Shown: positions 32,946 to 42,278, counted from the first letter of the stretch. The stretch: DNA of 64,000 nt from Fluviicoccus keumensis (GCF_004217445.1 NZ_SHKX01000012.1:62001-126000), one strand, 5' to 3'. Numbers and translations: made by a program. Notes: a model not told the origin generated them from the letters alone.

Positions 32946-33797
32946 TTGATTGTCGCCCTGGCGCTGGCCGGGGCGCTGTTGCTGGTTGAAGGCCGCTTCC
33001 CGGACGAATTCAAGAATGTTCGGCGTCACGGCGATCAAGTGTTGGAACCCCTGTATCGTACCGTCCACTTTCCTGTCCAGCTTGTTTCCTGGCTGGATGA
33101 TATAAGTCAGACCCGCACCCGTCTGCGTCGTGAAAACGCCAGCCTGCGCGCCGAGCGCCTTCAATATGCCGTCCGGCTGCAAAAACTGGCTGAGTTGTCG
33201 GCTGAGAATGCCCGGTTACGAGGATTATTGGGGTCCGGGCTGCTGTCTGACGGTCGCATGCTGTTGGCCGAAGTGCTGCGTGCCGACCCTGATCCGGACC
33301 AGATGGTCCTGATGATCAACAAGGGGGAGCCCGACGGCGTGTTTGTCGGGCAGCCGGTCCTGGATGCGCGCGGTATCATGGGGCAAGTCATCGCGATTGC
33401 CGGTAACCAGTCGGCAGTCATGCTGATTTCCGATCGCCGTCACGGCATTGCCGTCAAGGATGCCCGGAGTGGTGCGCGCGGTATTTTGCAGGGCAGTGGC
33501 GAAAACAGTCGCCTGCTTCTCCAGTATGTGCCCGAGTCGGCGGATATCGCCAAGGGAGATCTGCTGCTCAGTTCCGGTCTGGGCGCCCGTTTCCCCGCTG
33601 GCTATCCGGTTGCCATCGTCCATGAAGTCCTGCGGTCCGGCGGCAGCGAGTTCGCGAAAGTCCAAGCGATGCCGGTAGCGGGTCTGGGCAACAGCCGCCA
33701 TCTCGCCCTGTTGTTTCCCTCTGTGGCGTCGCCGGCAAAACCGACGGATGACACCGCAACCGAACATGTATCGGAGTCGCCTGATGCGAACCCCTGA
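32946..33797 (+). CDS. mreC: Rod shape-determining protein MreC; start codon uncertain
   Basis: 283 residues from a TTG at 32946, the only ordinary start in frame. A membrane segment begins at once (IVALALAGALLLVEGRF), then a coiled coil (TRTRLRRENASLRAERLQY, KLAELSAENARLRGLL) and the beta-rich MreC core with VFVGQPVLDARGIMGQVIAI and LLLSSGLGARFPAGYPV. MreC links MreB and MreD to cell wall enzymes. The bases before the TTG, from about 32898, also translate as an MreC-like cytoplasmic tail (IIEQAIFSRTPTGGYR), but no ATG, GTG or TTG precedes it before the in-frame stop at 32862. A rare ATC or ATT start, or an error in the sequence, is possible. Confidence 0.9.
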   Translation: MIVALALAGALLLVEGRFPDEFKNVRRHGDQVLEPLYRTVHFPVQLVSWLDDISQTRTRLRRENASLRAERLQYAVRLQKLAELSAENARLRGLLGSGLLSDGRMLLAEVLRADPDPDQMVLMINKGEPDGVFVGQPVLDARGIMGQVIAIAGNQSAVMLISDRRHGIAVKDARSGARGILQGSGENSRLLLQYVPESADIAKGDLLLSSGLGARFPAGYPVAIVHEVLRSGGSEFAKVQAMPVAGLGNSRHLALLFPSVASPAKPTDDTATEHVSESPDANP

Positions 33798-34254
33798 TCC
33801 TGTTCTGGCGATCCCGCTCAGCCTGTTGGCGGGCTTGCTGCTGACACTGGCGCCGCTGGTGCCGGAACTGGCGTGGTGGCGGCCGGAATGGCTGTTTATC
33901 CTGCTGGTATTCTGGGTGTTCAATCAGCCGGATTCGGTTGGAATCTGGACCGCGTTCCTGCTGGGGCTGGTGATGGATCTGGTCATGGGGACGCGTTTCG
34001 GCATTTATCCTGCGGCTTTTGTCGTGGCGGCGTGGCTGGCCCGCGTCATTCTGCTGCGTTGGCGGGTGCTGACCTGGACCAATACAGGCATAGCCCTGAC
34101 GGGATTGACCTTTGTGGCGCTGGCTATCCGCTATTTGCTGGAGCTGGCCCTCGGCAACCCGCCGGTTACGGCATATTACTGGCTGCCTGTCATCAGCAAT
34201 GCGGTTTGCTGGTTGCCTGTGCAGGCTCTGCTTCAACGATGGGGAAGGTACTGA
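33784..34254 (+). CDS. mreD: Rod shape-determining protein MreD
   Basis: 156 residues (162 in E. coli) with five or so hydrophobic segments, among them LAIPLSLLAGLLLTLAPLVP and LFILLVFWVFNQPDSVGIWT, the latter being the conserved MreD signature, then FLLGLVMDLVMGTRFGIYP. Inner membrane partner of MreC and the elongasome. It overlaps the end of mreC by 14 bp and shares one base with maf. Confidence 0.93.
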   Translation: MRTPDPVLAIPLSLLAGLLLTLAPLVPELAWWRPEWLFILLVFWVFNQPDSVGIWTAFLLGLVMDLVMGTRFGIYPAAFVVAAWLARVILLRWRVLTWTNTGIALTGLTFVALAIRYLLELALGNPPVTAYYWLPVISNAVCWLPVQALLQRWGRY

Positions 34255-34829
34255 TGCTTTATCTCGCTTCCACGTCGCCTCGGCGGCGTGAGCTGTTGCA
34301 GCAAATCGGACTGGTGTTTGATGTCCTGAAAATTTCGGTGGATGAATCCGAACTGGATGAGGAGTCGCCCGCTGAATATGTCGCCCGCCTGGCGGTAGCC
34401 AAGGCCCAATCCGCTCAGGGCATGGTGGGAGAACAGGATCTGGTACTGGCCGCTGACACCACGGTGGTCAGGGACGGTGTTGTGATCGGCAAACCCGCAA
34501 CGCTGGAAGAAGCGATGGCCATTTGGGAAAGTCTGAGCGGGCGCAGCCATCAGGTCATGACCGGCATCGCGATGGCGCGGGGTGAGCTGGTGACGCATCG
34601 GGTGGTGACCACGGAGGTGCATTTCCGCCCGATCAGCCGCCCGGAAATGGAAGCCTACTGGCAAACCGGCGAGCCACAGGACAAGGCGGGCGGTTATGGC
34701 ATCCAGGGGCGCGGCGCGATCTGGGTTGACCGAATTGCGGGCAGTTACAGCAATGTCGTGGGTTTGCCGCTGGCCGAAACGGCGGAAATGCTTGAAGCCT
34801 TCGGGTATAGTGTCTGGACCATGACCTGA
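34254..34829 (+). CDS. maf: Maf-type nucleoside triphosphate pyrophosphatase (YhdE class)
   Basis: 191 residues from the ATG at 34254, with GGGGAAGG five bases upstream. Motifs: YLASTSPRRRELLQQIG at the N-terminus, LAADTTVVRDGVVIGKP near residue 68 and DKAGGYGIQGRGA near 142. The last is typical of the YhdE subgroup, which hydrolyses dTTP, UTP and modified pyrimidine nucleotides. The position after mreD and before rng is the E. coli and Pseudomonas order. Confidence 0.92.
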   Translation: MLYLASTSPRRRELLQQIGLVFDVLKISVDESELDEESPAEYVARLAVAKAQSAQGMVGEQDLVLAADTTVVRDGVVIGKPATLEEAMAIWESLSGRSHQVMTGIAMARGELVTHRVVTTEVHFRPISRPEMEAYWQTGEPQDKAGGYGIQGRGAIWVDRIAGSYSNVVGLPLAETAEMLEAFGYSVWTMT

Positions 34830-34858
34830 CCCGCCCGAACGCCAAGAACAAGAACGCT

Positions 34859-36334
34859 ATGTCCGAAGAACTGCTGATCAATGTCACGCCCATGGAGTGC
34901 CGCGTCGCCCTGGTGGAAAACGGAGTCGTCCAGGAACTTTTCGTGGAGCGTACCGCCAAACGCGGGTTGGTCGGCAATATCTACAAGGGCAAAGTCGTGC
35001 GCGTGCTGCCGGGCATGCAGGCCGCTTTCGTCGAAATCGGCCTCAGCCGCACGGCCTTCCTTCATATCAGCGATATTGTCTGGCCGAAGCGGGAAGGCGA
35101 AAGCCCCTCGGAGCCGCCCGCCATTCATGAGGTCCTGCACGAAGGGCAGTCCCTGACCGTGCAGGTGATGAAGGACATGATGGGCAGCAAGGGCGCCCGT
35201 CTGACCACCGATCTTTCGATTCCGTCGCGCTATCTGGTTTACATGCCTTATGGCGAGCATATCGGCGTGTCCCAGCGTATTGAGAGCGACGACGAGCGTG
35301 ACCGGCTGAAGGTTTTGACCCGGCAGCTGCGTGATGAAATCGCCAGCAGCCTGAAGGGCGGCGTCATTGTCCGCACGGCGGCGGAAGGGGTCAGTGAAGC
35401 GGAATTGCGTCATGACATGCAGTTTCTGATCAAGTTGTGGAAGCACATCAGTGACCGCAAACAGCGCGAGAGCGCCCCATGCCTGATTTATGAAGAGCTG
35501 CCGTTGTACCAGCGCGTCATTCGCGATCTGGTTACGCCCGAGATCGCCAAGGTCTTGATCGATTCGCGTGAGACACACACCAAGGTGCTGGAGTTTGCAT
35601 CCGGGTTTGTCCCGGGCGTGGAAGACCGGGTGGAGCACTACCCGGGCGAACGGCCGCTGTTTGATCTTTACAACATCGAGGAAGACCTACAGAAGGCTCT
35701 GTCGCGCAAAGTGACGTTGAAGTCTGGCGGTTATCTGATCATTGACCAGACCGAAGCCATGACGACGGTCGATGTCAACACTGGCTCCTTTGTCGGCACC
35801 CGCACCCTGGAAGACACGGTTTTCAAGACCAATCTGGAAGCGACGCACGCTATTTGCCGCCAGCTGCGACTGCGAAATCTGGGCGGCATCATCATCATCG
35901 ACTTCATCGACATGCAGGAAGATGAACACCGGATGCAGGTGCTGAAGTCGCTGGAAAAGATGCTGTCCCGCGATCACGCCAAGACCAAGATCACGCAGGT
36001 CTCCGAGTTGGGGCTGGTGGAAATGACGCGCAAGCGCACGCGTGAGTCGCTGGAGCACCTGTTGTGCGAAACCTGCCCGACCTGTCAGGGACGCAGTTCG
36101 GTGAAAACGGCGGAAACCGTCTGCTATGAAATTTTCCGCGAGATACTGCGCGAGGCGCGCGCGTACGACGCCGCCAATGGTTATATGGTGGTTGGCAACC
36201 AGAAGGTTGTGGACCGCCTGCTCTCCGAAGAGTCGCCCGCTGTCGCCGACCTCGAACTGTTCATCGGCAAGCCCATCCGGTTCCAGGTGGAAAGCCTTTA
36301 CACCCAGGAACAGTACGACATCGTGTTACTGTAA
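34859..36334 (+). CDS. rng: Ribonuclease G
   Basis: 491 residues (E. coli 489). The S1 domain follows the start (YKGKVVRVLPGMQAAFVEIGL near residue 42). The DNase I-like domain has TTVDVNTGSFVG near residue 302 and IIIIDFIDM near 345, the two magnesium-binding aspartates. The zinc-link CETCPTCQGR comes near residue 405. Lacking the long C-terminal scaffold of RNase E, it is the short RNase G form that matures the 5' end of 16S rRNA. yhdP starts 95 bp downstream. Confidence 0.95.
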   Translation: MSEELLINVTPMECRVALVENGVVQELFVERTAKRGLVGNIYKGKVVRVLPGMQAAFVEIGLSRTAFLHISDIVWPKREGESPSEPPAIHEVLHEGQSLTVQVMKDMMGSKGARLTTDLSIPSRYLVYMPYGEHIGVSQRIESDDERDRLKVLTRQLRDEIASSLKGGVIVRTAAEGVSEAELRHDMQFLIKLWKHISDRKQRESAPCLIYEELPLYQRVIRDLVTPEIAKVLIDSRETHTKVLEFASGFVPGVEDRVEHYPGERPLFDLYNIEEDLQKALSRKVTLKSGGYLIIDQTEAMTTVDVNTGSFVGTRTLEDTVFKTNLEATHAICRQLRLRNLGGIIIIDFIDMQEDEHRMQVLKSLEKMLSRDHAKTKITQVSELGLVEMTRKRTRESLEHLLCETCPTCQGRSSVKTAETVCYEIFREILREARAYDAANGYMVVGNQKVVDRLLSEESPAVADLELFIGKPIRFQVESLYTQEQYDIVLL

Positions 36335-36357
36335 TGTCCGGCGGCAATAACCGGACA
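36335..36357 (+). repeat. Short hairpin just after rng
   Basis: TGTCCGG at 36335-36341 pairs with CCGGACA at 36351-36357 around a 9-nt loop. No T-run follows, so it may stabilise or attenuate the message rather than terminate it. Confidence 0.4.
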
Positions 36358-36429
36358 GAAACAGACGGCCGGGCTCGTGACAGCCATAATGATCGATCAC
36401 CTTGCACCATCGCGGATGCCTGATCTGTC

Positions 36430-39400
36430 ATGCCGGTAAAATTCCTGAAGCTACACTGGCCGCGGATTCAGACGCTGATCCGGTGGGGCGTCAGCCTGTC
36501 CCTGGTCGGGTTGGGAATTTTCCTGGTGGCCTACGTCTTTCTCGACCAACTGTTTACCCGCATCGATCAATACCGTCCCCAGGTGGAGGCCCGCCTTTCG
36601 GCGGTCATTTCCGCGCCGGTCCGCATCCGTAAAATTGAAGCGGAATGGCGTGGGTTGAAACCCGAGTTTCGCGTGATCGGATTACAGTTGCGTGATCCTG
36701 CCCATCCCGACCGTATCTTGCTGGACATTCCCCGGCTTGGCTTTCAGCCATCATTGCGGCAGACGCTGCGCCAATGGTCACCGCGTCTTAATGTCCGGGT
36801 GGACGGCCTTAACCTTCATATCACCCAGCAGCGGGATGGCGCGTGGCGGATTGAAGAACTGGCGTCTTTGCCGCCGGGCAGCGACGAGTCGCGGCGCCAG
36901 GCCATTCGCTGGGTGCTGGCCCAAGGCGAATGGCGGCTGACCCGTTCCGTCCTGAGTATCACCCCAGCGGCAAAACCGTCCTTGGTGCTTGCCGACCTCG
37001 ACATCACCAACCGTAATGGCCCGGAACGGCATGCACTGCGCTTGAGCGCAGACCTGGGGCTTGGAAAACCGTTACGGATCCTGGCGGACCTGAAATCCGG
37101 GGATGTGCTGAATCTGCGGCAGTGGGGCGGTGCGGCCTATATTGCGGTACCCCGCGGCGACTGGTCATCTTGGGCTCCGGTGATTCCGCAAGCGGAGCTG
37201 ACCCGGCTTGACGGTGGCGGCGAGGCCTGGCTGGATCTGGCAGACGGTCGTCCTGTTTCCGCGTACCTGCGCGTGCAGTTAGTCGACATCCAGTCCACGG
37301 GACGGGGGACACCCGTGACGGTGGCCGGGCTGGCGGCGGACGCCTCGTTCCGACGCCTGGCGACGGGTTGGGAGGCCTCGATCAGTCCGCATCAAGGGGT
37401 GATTAACGGTCAGTCTTTCCCGATCAAGACGCTCATCGTCCAGCAATTGACCGATGGTTATCGGGTGGTTGGCCAAGCCCTGCACATGCAGGGGGCCGCT
37501 GCCCTGGCGGCAGTCCTGCCCGTTCCTGACGAGATCCGCCGGATTTCCGCGGAGTTGCAGCCATCCGGCTACCTCACCGCCTTTTCGGCGGATATGCAAC
37601 ATGACAACGATCATTGGAATCTGCGGGGCTTCAAGGCGGATATCCGCCAATTGTCCTGGTTGGCGACACCGCATCTCCCCGGCGCTCAGGGAGTCAATGG
37701 CTGGGTCAGTTGGCAAAACGGCCAGGGTAGTGCAGGAATCCGCATGCAGGATGCCCGGCTGGATCTCCGGCAGGTCTTCCGGGAGCCGGTTCATGTCAAC
37801 AGCCTGCAGGGGCACTTCCGTTTCAGGCAAGGCGCGGACGCCTGGCTGGTGCAAAGCGATACGCTGTCCCTCTCGACACCGGATGCCAGTGGGGAAGCGC
37901 TGCTCAGTGTCTGGATCCCCCGCGCTGCTCCCGACCAGGCGCGCATGCAGTTGCTGGCGGGCATTCACGATGGCCGGGTGGATAGCACCTGGCGCTACGT
38001 GCCCTGGCCTTCGGCGGGCGACGATACTCTCGCCTGGCTCAAGTCGTCCTTGAAGGGGGGACGGTTGAAGCAAGGCGATTTCATGTATGAAGGCCCTTTG
38101 ATTGATGGACCCGGTCGGGAACCGTCGCTGATGCAAATGCGCTTCCAGCTGGAGGACGCTACGCTGGCCTATGCGCCGGGATGGCCGGAAATACGCAAGC
38201 TGCAGGCGGAAGTCACCATCAACAACCGTCATTTGCAGGTCAAAGCCCATCAGGGGCAAATATATGAAAGCCTGGCCAGTAATGTGGTGGCGGATATTCC
38301 TGAACTCCGGAATCCCGTATTGCATATTGATGCCGATCTTGACAGTACGGGCGAAGATATTTTCCGGCTGTTTCGTGAGTCGCCGCTCCGTTCGGAGGTG
38401 GGGCGCATGTCGGATTTGCTGGAGGTCAAGGGCGAAATTGGCGGGCACTTATCCATGTCAATGCCCCTGGCCGACATGAGCGGGACGCGAGTTGCCGTCG
38501 ATGCGGATCTTCCCGGAAACCCGATCCTGTTGAAAGAAGCCGGGCCGTTCGATCTTTGGCTGTCCGGACAGGTTCGCTATGAAACCGGTAAGGGGCTAAC
38601 CAGTCGCCCGCTAAACGGATTCTTTTTGGGGCAACCGCTGAATGTCCAGTTCCGCAGCGTATTGGACGAGGGCAATGTCGTGGCCGTCCAGATACAGGGA
38701 GATGGCAGTCTGACGCCGGCAAGCATCAGGCCCTGGATGGGGAACCTGGTGGCGCACATGCGCGGGAGCACCAGGTTCAAGGCCTTTCTTTCCGTACCGG
38801 TCGCGGATGACCCGGTGCATCTTTCCCTGGATGCCGACTTGGCCGGCTTGTACATGGACTTGCCAGAACCATTTGCCAAACAGGCCGAGTCCCGGCCGCT
38901 GCATTTCGAAGTGCAGTTGGATGGCGAGGAAAACCTGGCCATGTTGAGGCTGGAGAATCGTTTGCAGAGCCTGTTTGCCATCAAGGCGGGAAAGGTCAGC
39001 CGCATGATTGTGCAGCTGGGGGATGGCCGGTTGGGAGAATTACCCCCTCAAGGGTTATGGGTGCGCGGGAACCTGGACAAGCTGGACCTGGATAGCTGGT
39101 TGCCCTGGTTAAGGCCGCAGACAGGCCGTCGCGAAACCGGGCAGGGCTCGTTGCCGGAACTGGAGAGCTTTACGCTGGCGGTCGCGGATTTGAGTGCAGG
39201 CGGATATCGTCTGCCCCATGCCCGTTTGGGGGCGGAGCCGCAGGACAGTTCGGCTGGCGGGGGGTGGCGGGTCCAGATCGAAAGCGACCGTATTGCCGGT
39301 GAAGCGAAAATACCGGAGGTGGCCGGCTTGCCGGTCTCCGTCACGTTATACCGCCTGTCATTGCCCCTTGATGTTGTTGGACATGGCACCCGTTCAGCGC

Positions 39401-40287
39401 CGGGCGCGGACTGGAGCATTCCCGCGATCAATCTGGATGTCCGGAATCTGTCCTATTCCGCCTGGCCCGGGCTTGGCGCCGGGACGCTCAACATGATGCT
39501 GAGACCGACCCAGGAAGGCTTGAGGCTCGACAATCTCCTGCTGAAGCATGGGGCATTCAGCTTTGCCGGCAAAATGGATTGGCAGTATCGTTCCCGCCAT
39601 AGCACGTCGGTACGGGGAACCATCAAGACGGCTGATATTGCGAAGTTATTCACGGCCTTTGAATATCCCGCCGTCGTCAACAGCGAATCGGGTGAGGCCG
39701 CTATCGCCCTCAGTTGGCCGGACGATCCCTCGCAACTGCAATTGAGGCGTTTGGGCGGGGATGTGGATGTGCACTTGCGGCGTGGACGCTTATTGAAGCT
39801 GAACAGAACGGTGAGCCTGACGCGGCTTTTCGGAGTGCTGGATACGGATAATATCAAGCGGCGGTTGCAACTGGACTTCAGCGATATCACCCAACGCGGC
39901 ATGGCCTTTGATGACCTTACGATTGCGGCGTCCTTTGCGGATGGCAGCCTGAAAGACGAACTGCATTTGCAAAGCCCCTCGATGACCGTGCATGGCGGCG
40001 GTACGGTAGACCTGACAACGACCAAGCTGGATCAGCGTATCCAGATAGCCGTCCCCTTGGCCAGCGCCGTACCCATTGCCGCCGCGCTTGTCGCCGGACC
40101 GGTGATCGGCGGGGCGTTGGTCGCCGCTGAAAGCGTTCTGGATGATTCACTCAGAAAGATGACGGCCTTCAATTATCAAGTGCAGGGAAACTGGGATAAT
40201 CCCGTGATTGAGCGAATCCGCAAACCCTTGTTGACTCCCTGGCGCTTGCCGGGCAGGAAGGAAAACCGTGTCATCAAAAAGCCCTGA
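36430..40287 (+). CDS. yhdP: YhdP-type AsmA-like envelope protein
   Basis: 1285 residues (E. coli YhdP 1266). One N-terminal membrane segment (about residues 15-37, WGVSLSLVGLGIFLVAYVF) anchors a very long periplasmic part made of beta-rich repeats. Family signatures are VEARLSAVISAPVRIRKIEAEW, LRDPAHPDRILLDIPRLGF, and the C-terminal AsmA-like end with LNRTVSLTRLFGVLDTDNIKRRL, GAATVDL-type turns and the hydrophobic SAVPIAAALVAGPVIGGAL. YhdP, TamB and YdbH form periplasmic bridges that carry phospholipid to the outer membrane. It overlaps nit by 20 bp. tldD, common after this pair in other species, is not here. Confidence 0.93.
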   Translation: MPVKFLKLHWPRIQTLIRWGVSLSLVGLGIFLVAYVFLDQLFTRIDQYRPQVEARLSAVISAPVRIRKIEAEWRGLKPEFRVIGLQLRDPAHPDRILLDIPRLGFQPSLRQTLRQWSPRLNVRVDGLNLHITQQRDGAWRIEELASLPPGSDESRRQAIRWVLAQGEWRLTRSVLSITPAAKPSLVLADLDITNRNGPERHALRLSADLGLGKPLRILADLKSGDVLNLRQWGGAAYIAVPRGDWSSWAPVIPQAELTRLDGGGEAWLDLADGRPVSAYLRVQLVDIQSTGRGTPVTVAGLAADASFRRLATGWEASISPHQGVINGQSFPIKTLIVQQLTDGYRVVGQALHMQGAAALAAVLPVPDEIRRISAELQPSGYLTAFSADMQHDNDHWNLRGFKADIRQLSWLATPHLPGAQGVNGWVSWQNGQGSAGIRMQDARLDLRQVFREPVHVNSLQGHFRFRQGADAWLVQSDTLSLSTPDASGEALLSVWIPRAAPDQARMQLLAGIHDGRVDSTWRYVPWPSAGDDTLAWLKSSLKGGRLKQGDFMYEGPLIDGPGREPSLMQMRFQLEDATLAYAPGWPEIRKLQAEVTINNRHLQVKAHQGQIYESLASNVVADIPELRNPVLHIDADLDSTGEDIFRLFRESPLRSEVGRMSDLLEVKGEIGGHLSMSMPLADMSGTRVAVDADLPGNPILLKEAGPFDLWLSGQVRYETGKGLTSRPLNGFFLGQPLNVQFRSVLDEGNVVAVQIQGDGSLTPASIRPWMGNLVAHMRGSTRFKAFLSVPVADDPVHLSLDADLAGLYMDLPEPFAKQAESRPLHFEVQLDGEENLAMLRLENRLQSLFAIKAGKVSRMIVQLGDGRLGELPPQGLWVRGNLDKLDLDSWLPWLRPQTGRRETGQGSLPELESFTLAVADLSAGGYRLPHARLGAEPQDSSAGGGWRVQIESDRIAGEAKIPEVAGLPVSVTLYRLSLPLDVVGHGTRSAPGADWSIPAINLDVRNLSYSAWPGLGAGTLNMMLRPTQEGLRLDNLLLKHGAFSFAGKMDWQYRSRHSTSVRGTIKTADIAKLFTAFEYPAVVNSESGEAAIALSWPDDPSQLQLRRLGGDVDVHLRRGRLLKLNRTVSLTRLFGVLDTDNIKRRLQLDFSDITQRGMAFDDLTIAASFADGSLKDELHLQSPSMTVHGGGTVDLTTTKLDQRIQIAVPLASAVPIAAALVAGPVIGGALVAAESVLDDSLRKMTAFNYQVQGNWDNPVIERIRKPLLTPWRLPGRKENRVIKKP

Positions 40288-41113
40288 TTCCGTAATGGTG
40301 GCGGCTATCCAGATGAATAGTCAGGACTCACTGACTGATAATCTGGCGCAACTGGACAAACTGTTGGCCGAAGCCGCTCTCAGGGGCGTGAAGCTGGCGG
40401 TTTTGCCTGAAAATTTTGCGGTTTTTGGCGCCCCTGGCCAAGCACATACCGCCAGTCAGCTGCCCGCTATCCTGACGTGGCTGGCGGATGCCTGCAGACG
40501 TTACCGTCTCTGGATTGTCGCCGGGAGTCTTCCCAGCTCCCACCGGCCGGACGGAGAAGTGATTCCTGACGGGCGGGTGCGTTCAGCCTGTTTTATTCTT
40601 GATGAAGAGGGCGTCGTTCAGGGCCGATATGACAAGATCCATCTCTTTGATGCGGAGGTTGGGGATCGTCAGGCCACTTATCGTGAGTCAGCGGTTTTTG
40701 AGCCGGGAAGTTCTGTGGTTACGGTTCCCACGCCTTGGGGCAGGGTGGGGCTGACCATTTGTTACGACCTCCGGTTTCCTGAACTTTTTATGGCGCTTCG
40801 TAAAGCCGGAACCGACCTGCTGGTTTTACCGGCGGCCTTTACCGCCATTACCGGTGAGGCGCATTGGGAGACCTTGCTGCGTGCCAGGGCAATCGAGACG
40901 CAGTGTTTCGTGATTGCAGCCGGCCAGACGGGAAAGCATGGTGCTCTGCGCGAGACTTGGGGGCACAGTATGGTGATCAATCCGTGGGGAAAAGTACTGG
41001 ATGAAAGGCCTGAGCCGACCCCCGGTGTGGTCGCGGTCGCCTGCGATCTTGGCGAGATGCGCAAATTGCGTCACAGCATGCCTTTAATGTCACACCGCAG
41101 GCTATCCTATTAA
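40268..41113 (+). CDS. Carbon-nitrogen hydrolase, Nit1/deaminated-glutathione amidase type
   Basis: 281 residues from a GTG at 40268, preceded by a good AGGAAGG box; an ATG at 40295 is the alternative but has no ribosome binding site. The nitrilase triad is visible: glutamate in LAVLPENFAVFG near residue 47, lysine in GRYDKIHLFD near 121 and cysteine in VGLTICYDLRFPEL near 163. The Nit1/Nit2 class hydrolyses deaminated glutathione, repairing a side product of transaminases. The yhdP-nit pair matches the Pseudomonas order. Confidence 0.9.
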   Translation: MSSKSPDSVMVAAIQMNSQDSLTDNLAQLDKLLAEAALRGVKLAVLPENFAVFGAPGQAHTASQLPAILTWLADACRRYRLWIVAGSLPSSHRPDGEVIPDGRVRSACFILDEEGVVQGRYDKIHLFDAEVGDRQATYRESAVFEPGSSVVTVPTPWGRVGLTICYDLRFPELFMALRKAGTDLLVLPAAFTAITGEAHWETLLRARAIETQCFVIAAGQTGKHGALRETWGHSMVINPWGKVLDERPEPTPGVVAVACDLGEMRKLRHSMPLMSHRRLSY

Positions 41114-41182
41114 CGTGCGGTGTCGTAATATCTTTCGATAACTTGTGGCAGCACTGTTCTGCCGGTCATGGAGATTGCAACA

Positions 41183-41647
41183 ATGAGCGAGAGCTTGGCT
41201 GACTATCTTGGACAGGTTCCCATTTTTTCCAACTTGACCCTGCCTGAACTCCAGACAATCGAAAAATACATGTTCTTCAACAAAGTTGAAGCCGGGGAAT
41301 TTGTATTCAAGGAAGGTGAAAAGGGCGACTACGTCTGCTTCGTCATGCATGGCGCATTGGATGTCATCAAATTCAACCAGCATGCTCAACCGGTTGTGAT
41401 AACCACCCTGGCCAAGGGAAGCTCCATTGGTGAGATGGCTCTGATTGATAAGCTGACCCGATCGGCCTCGGTTCGTGCCTGCACTCCGTCGGGATTGATT
41501 GTGCTGACCCGGAAAGGCTTTGAAATGATCCTCAAGCTTCATCCCGAAATCGGCATCAAGATTCTGAAGGGGGTAGCATCCTTGCTCAGTATCAATTTGC
41601 GGAAAACATCTGACAAACTGGCGGAGTTCATGCCGCCGCTGGCCTGA
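41183..41647 (+). CDS. Stand-alone cyclic-nucleotide-binding (CRP-like) domain protein
   Basis: 154 residues from the ATG at 41183, with GGAG nine bases upstream; an ATG at 41168 overlaps that box. One cNMP-binding domain: LGQVPIFSNLTLPELQTIEKY, KVEAGEFVFKEGEKGDYVCFVMHGALDVI, and the phosphate-binding cassette GSSIGEMALIDKLTRSASVRA. After the C-helix (residues 115-150) the protein ends; there is no DNA-binding helix-turn-helix or enzyme domain. It may sense cAMP or c-di-GMP and act by protein contact. Its stop codon abuts the stop of the first pilin gene on the other strand, with no bases between. Confidence 0.85.
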   Translation: MSESLADYLGQVPIFSNLTLPELQTIEKYMFFNKVEAGEFVFKEGEKGDYVCFVMHGALDVIKFNQHAQPVVITTLAKGSSIGEMALIDKLTRSASVRACTPSGLIVLTRKGFEMILKLHPEIGIKILKGVASLLSINLRKTSDKLAEFMPPLA

Positions 41648-42190
41648 TTACCGGCATGTGGCCGGTGCGAATTTTGCCTGGAGTGTTCCCAGGGGAGCAC
41701 CCAGCATGCCCGACGAAATGGCTGTCTGATTGGTAGTTGAGGCGCAAGCCCAGTCAATAGATCCGGTCTGGCCGGCTGTCAGGGCCGCATCTAGGGACGT
41801 TGCAGTACCGGCGGCGCCAGTACGGATGTAGGGCTTCATCATCAATGTATTTTCTGCTGCCGCCAAGCCCACCCGTGCCGGATTATAAGTCACGGTAATT
41901 TCACCATTGGATCGGTTGATCTGGATCGAATCTACATATTTGCTGTTGGCACCAGTCCCGCCTGCCTGAACATTCCAGAAATCCGCGACGCGTTGCAGAT
42001 CCGCTACCGAAATAACGGCCTCAATGGAAATGGTGGTTTTTGTCGCGCTGGCCAACTTCAGCCCTTCAGATACCCGGCTGCGGATGGTGTAGTCCTGGTA
42101 AGCCGGCACCGCTATTGCGGCCAGAATGCCGATGATGGCGACCACAATCATCAGTTCAATGAGGGTAAAGCCCTTTTGGATAGTGTTCAT
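41648..42190 (-). CDS. Type IV pilin, divergent copy
   Basis: 180 residues. The class IVa prepilin leader MNTIQKG is followed by the cleavage site G/F and the invariant FTLIELMIVVAIIGILAAIAVPAYQDY helix, with glutamate at mature position 5. The C-terminal part has IDWACAS and ends APATCR, giving the cysteine pair of the D-region loop. It differs clearly from the two upstream copies (SEGLKLASATKTTISIEAV against TEGLNLADSAKQMLQTDGA). AGGAAAA precedes the ATG. A sigma-54-type promoter lies 73 nt upstream of the start. Exported, processed by PilD and assembled into pili used in twitching, adhesion or DNA uptake. Confidence 0.93.
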   Translation of the reverse strand: MNTIQKGFTLIELMIVVAIIGILAAIAVPAYQDYTIRSRVSEGLKLASATKTTISIEAVISVADLQRVADFWNVQAGGTGANSKYVDSIQINRSNGEITVTYNPARVGLAAAENTLMMKPYIRTGAAGTATSLDAALTAGQTGSIDWACASTTNQTAISSGMLGAPLGTLQAKFAPATCR

Positions 42191-42262
42191 GAAATTTTCC
42201 TGAATAGCAGGGCGTATCATTCTTGTTCGCCTCAGCCGATCGGTATCGGTTTGAATCTGTGA

Positions 42263-42278
42263 TGCAACTTTCGGGCCA
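42263..42278 (-). promoter_or_regulatory. Sigma-54 promoter of the divergent pilin gene
   Basis: On the minus strand TGGCCCG-4 bp-TTGCA, one mismatch from the -24/-12 consensus TGGCACG-N4-TTGCA. The near edge is 73 nt from the ATG at 42190, as at the other two pilin genes. Confidence 0.8.

Noticed and set aside
41183..41647. CRP/FNR transcription factor
   Set aside because: The cyclic-nucleotide domain is there, but the protein ends before any DNA-binding helix-turn-helix.
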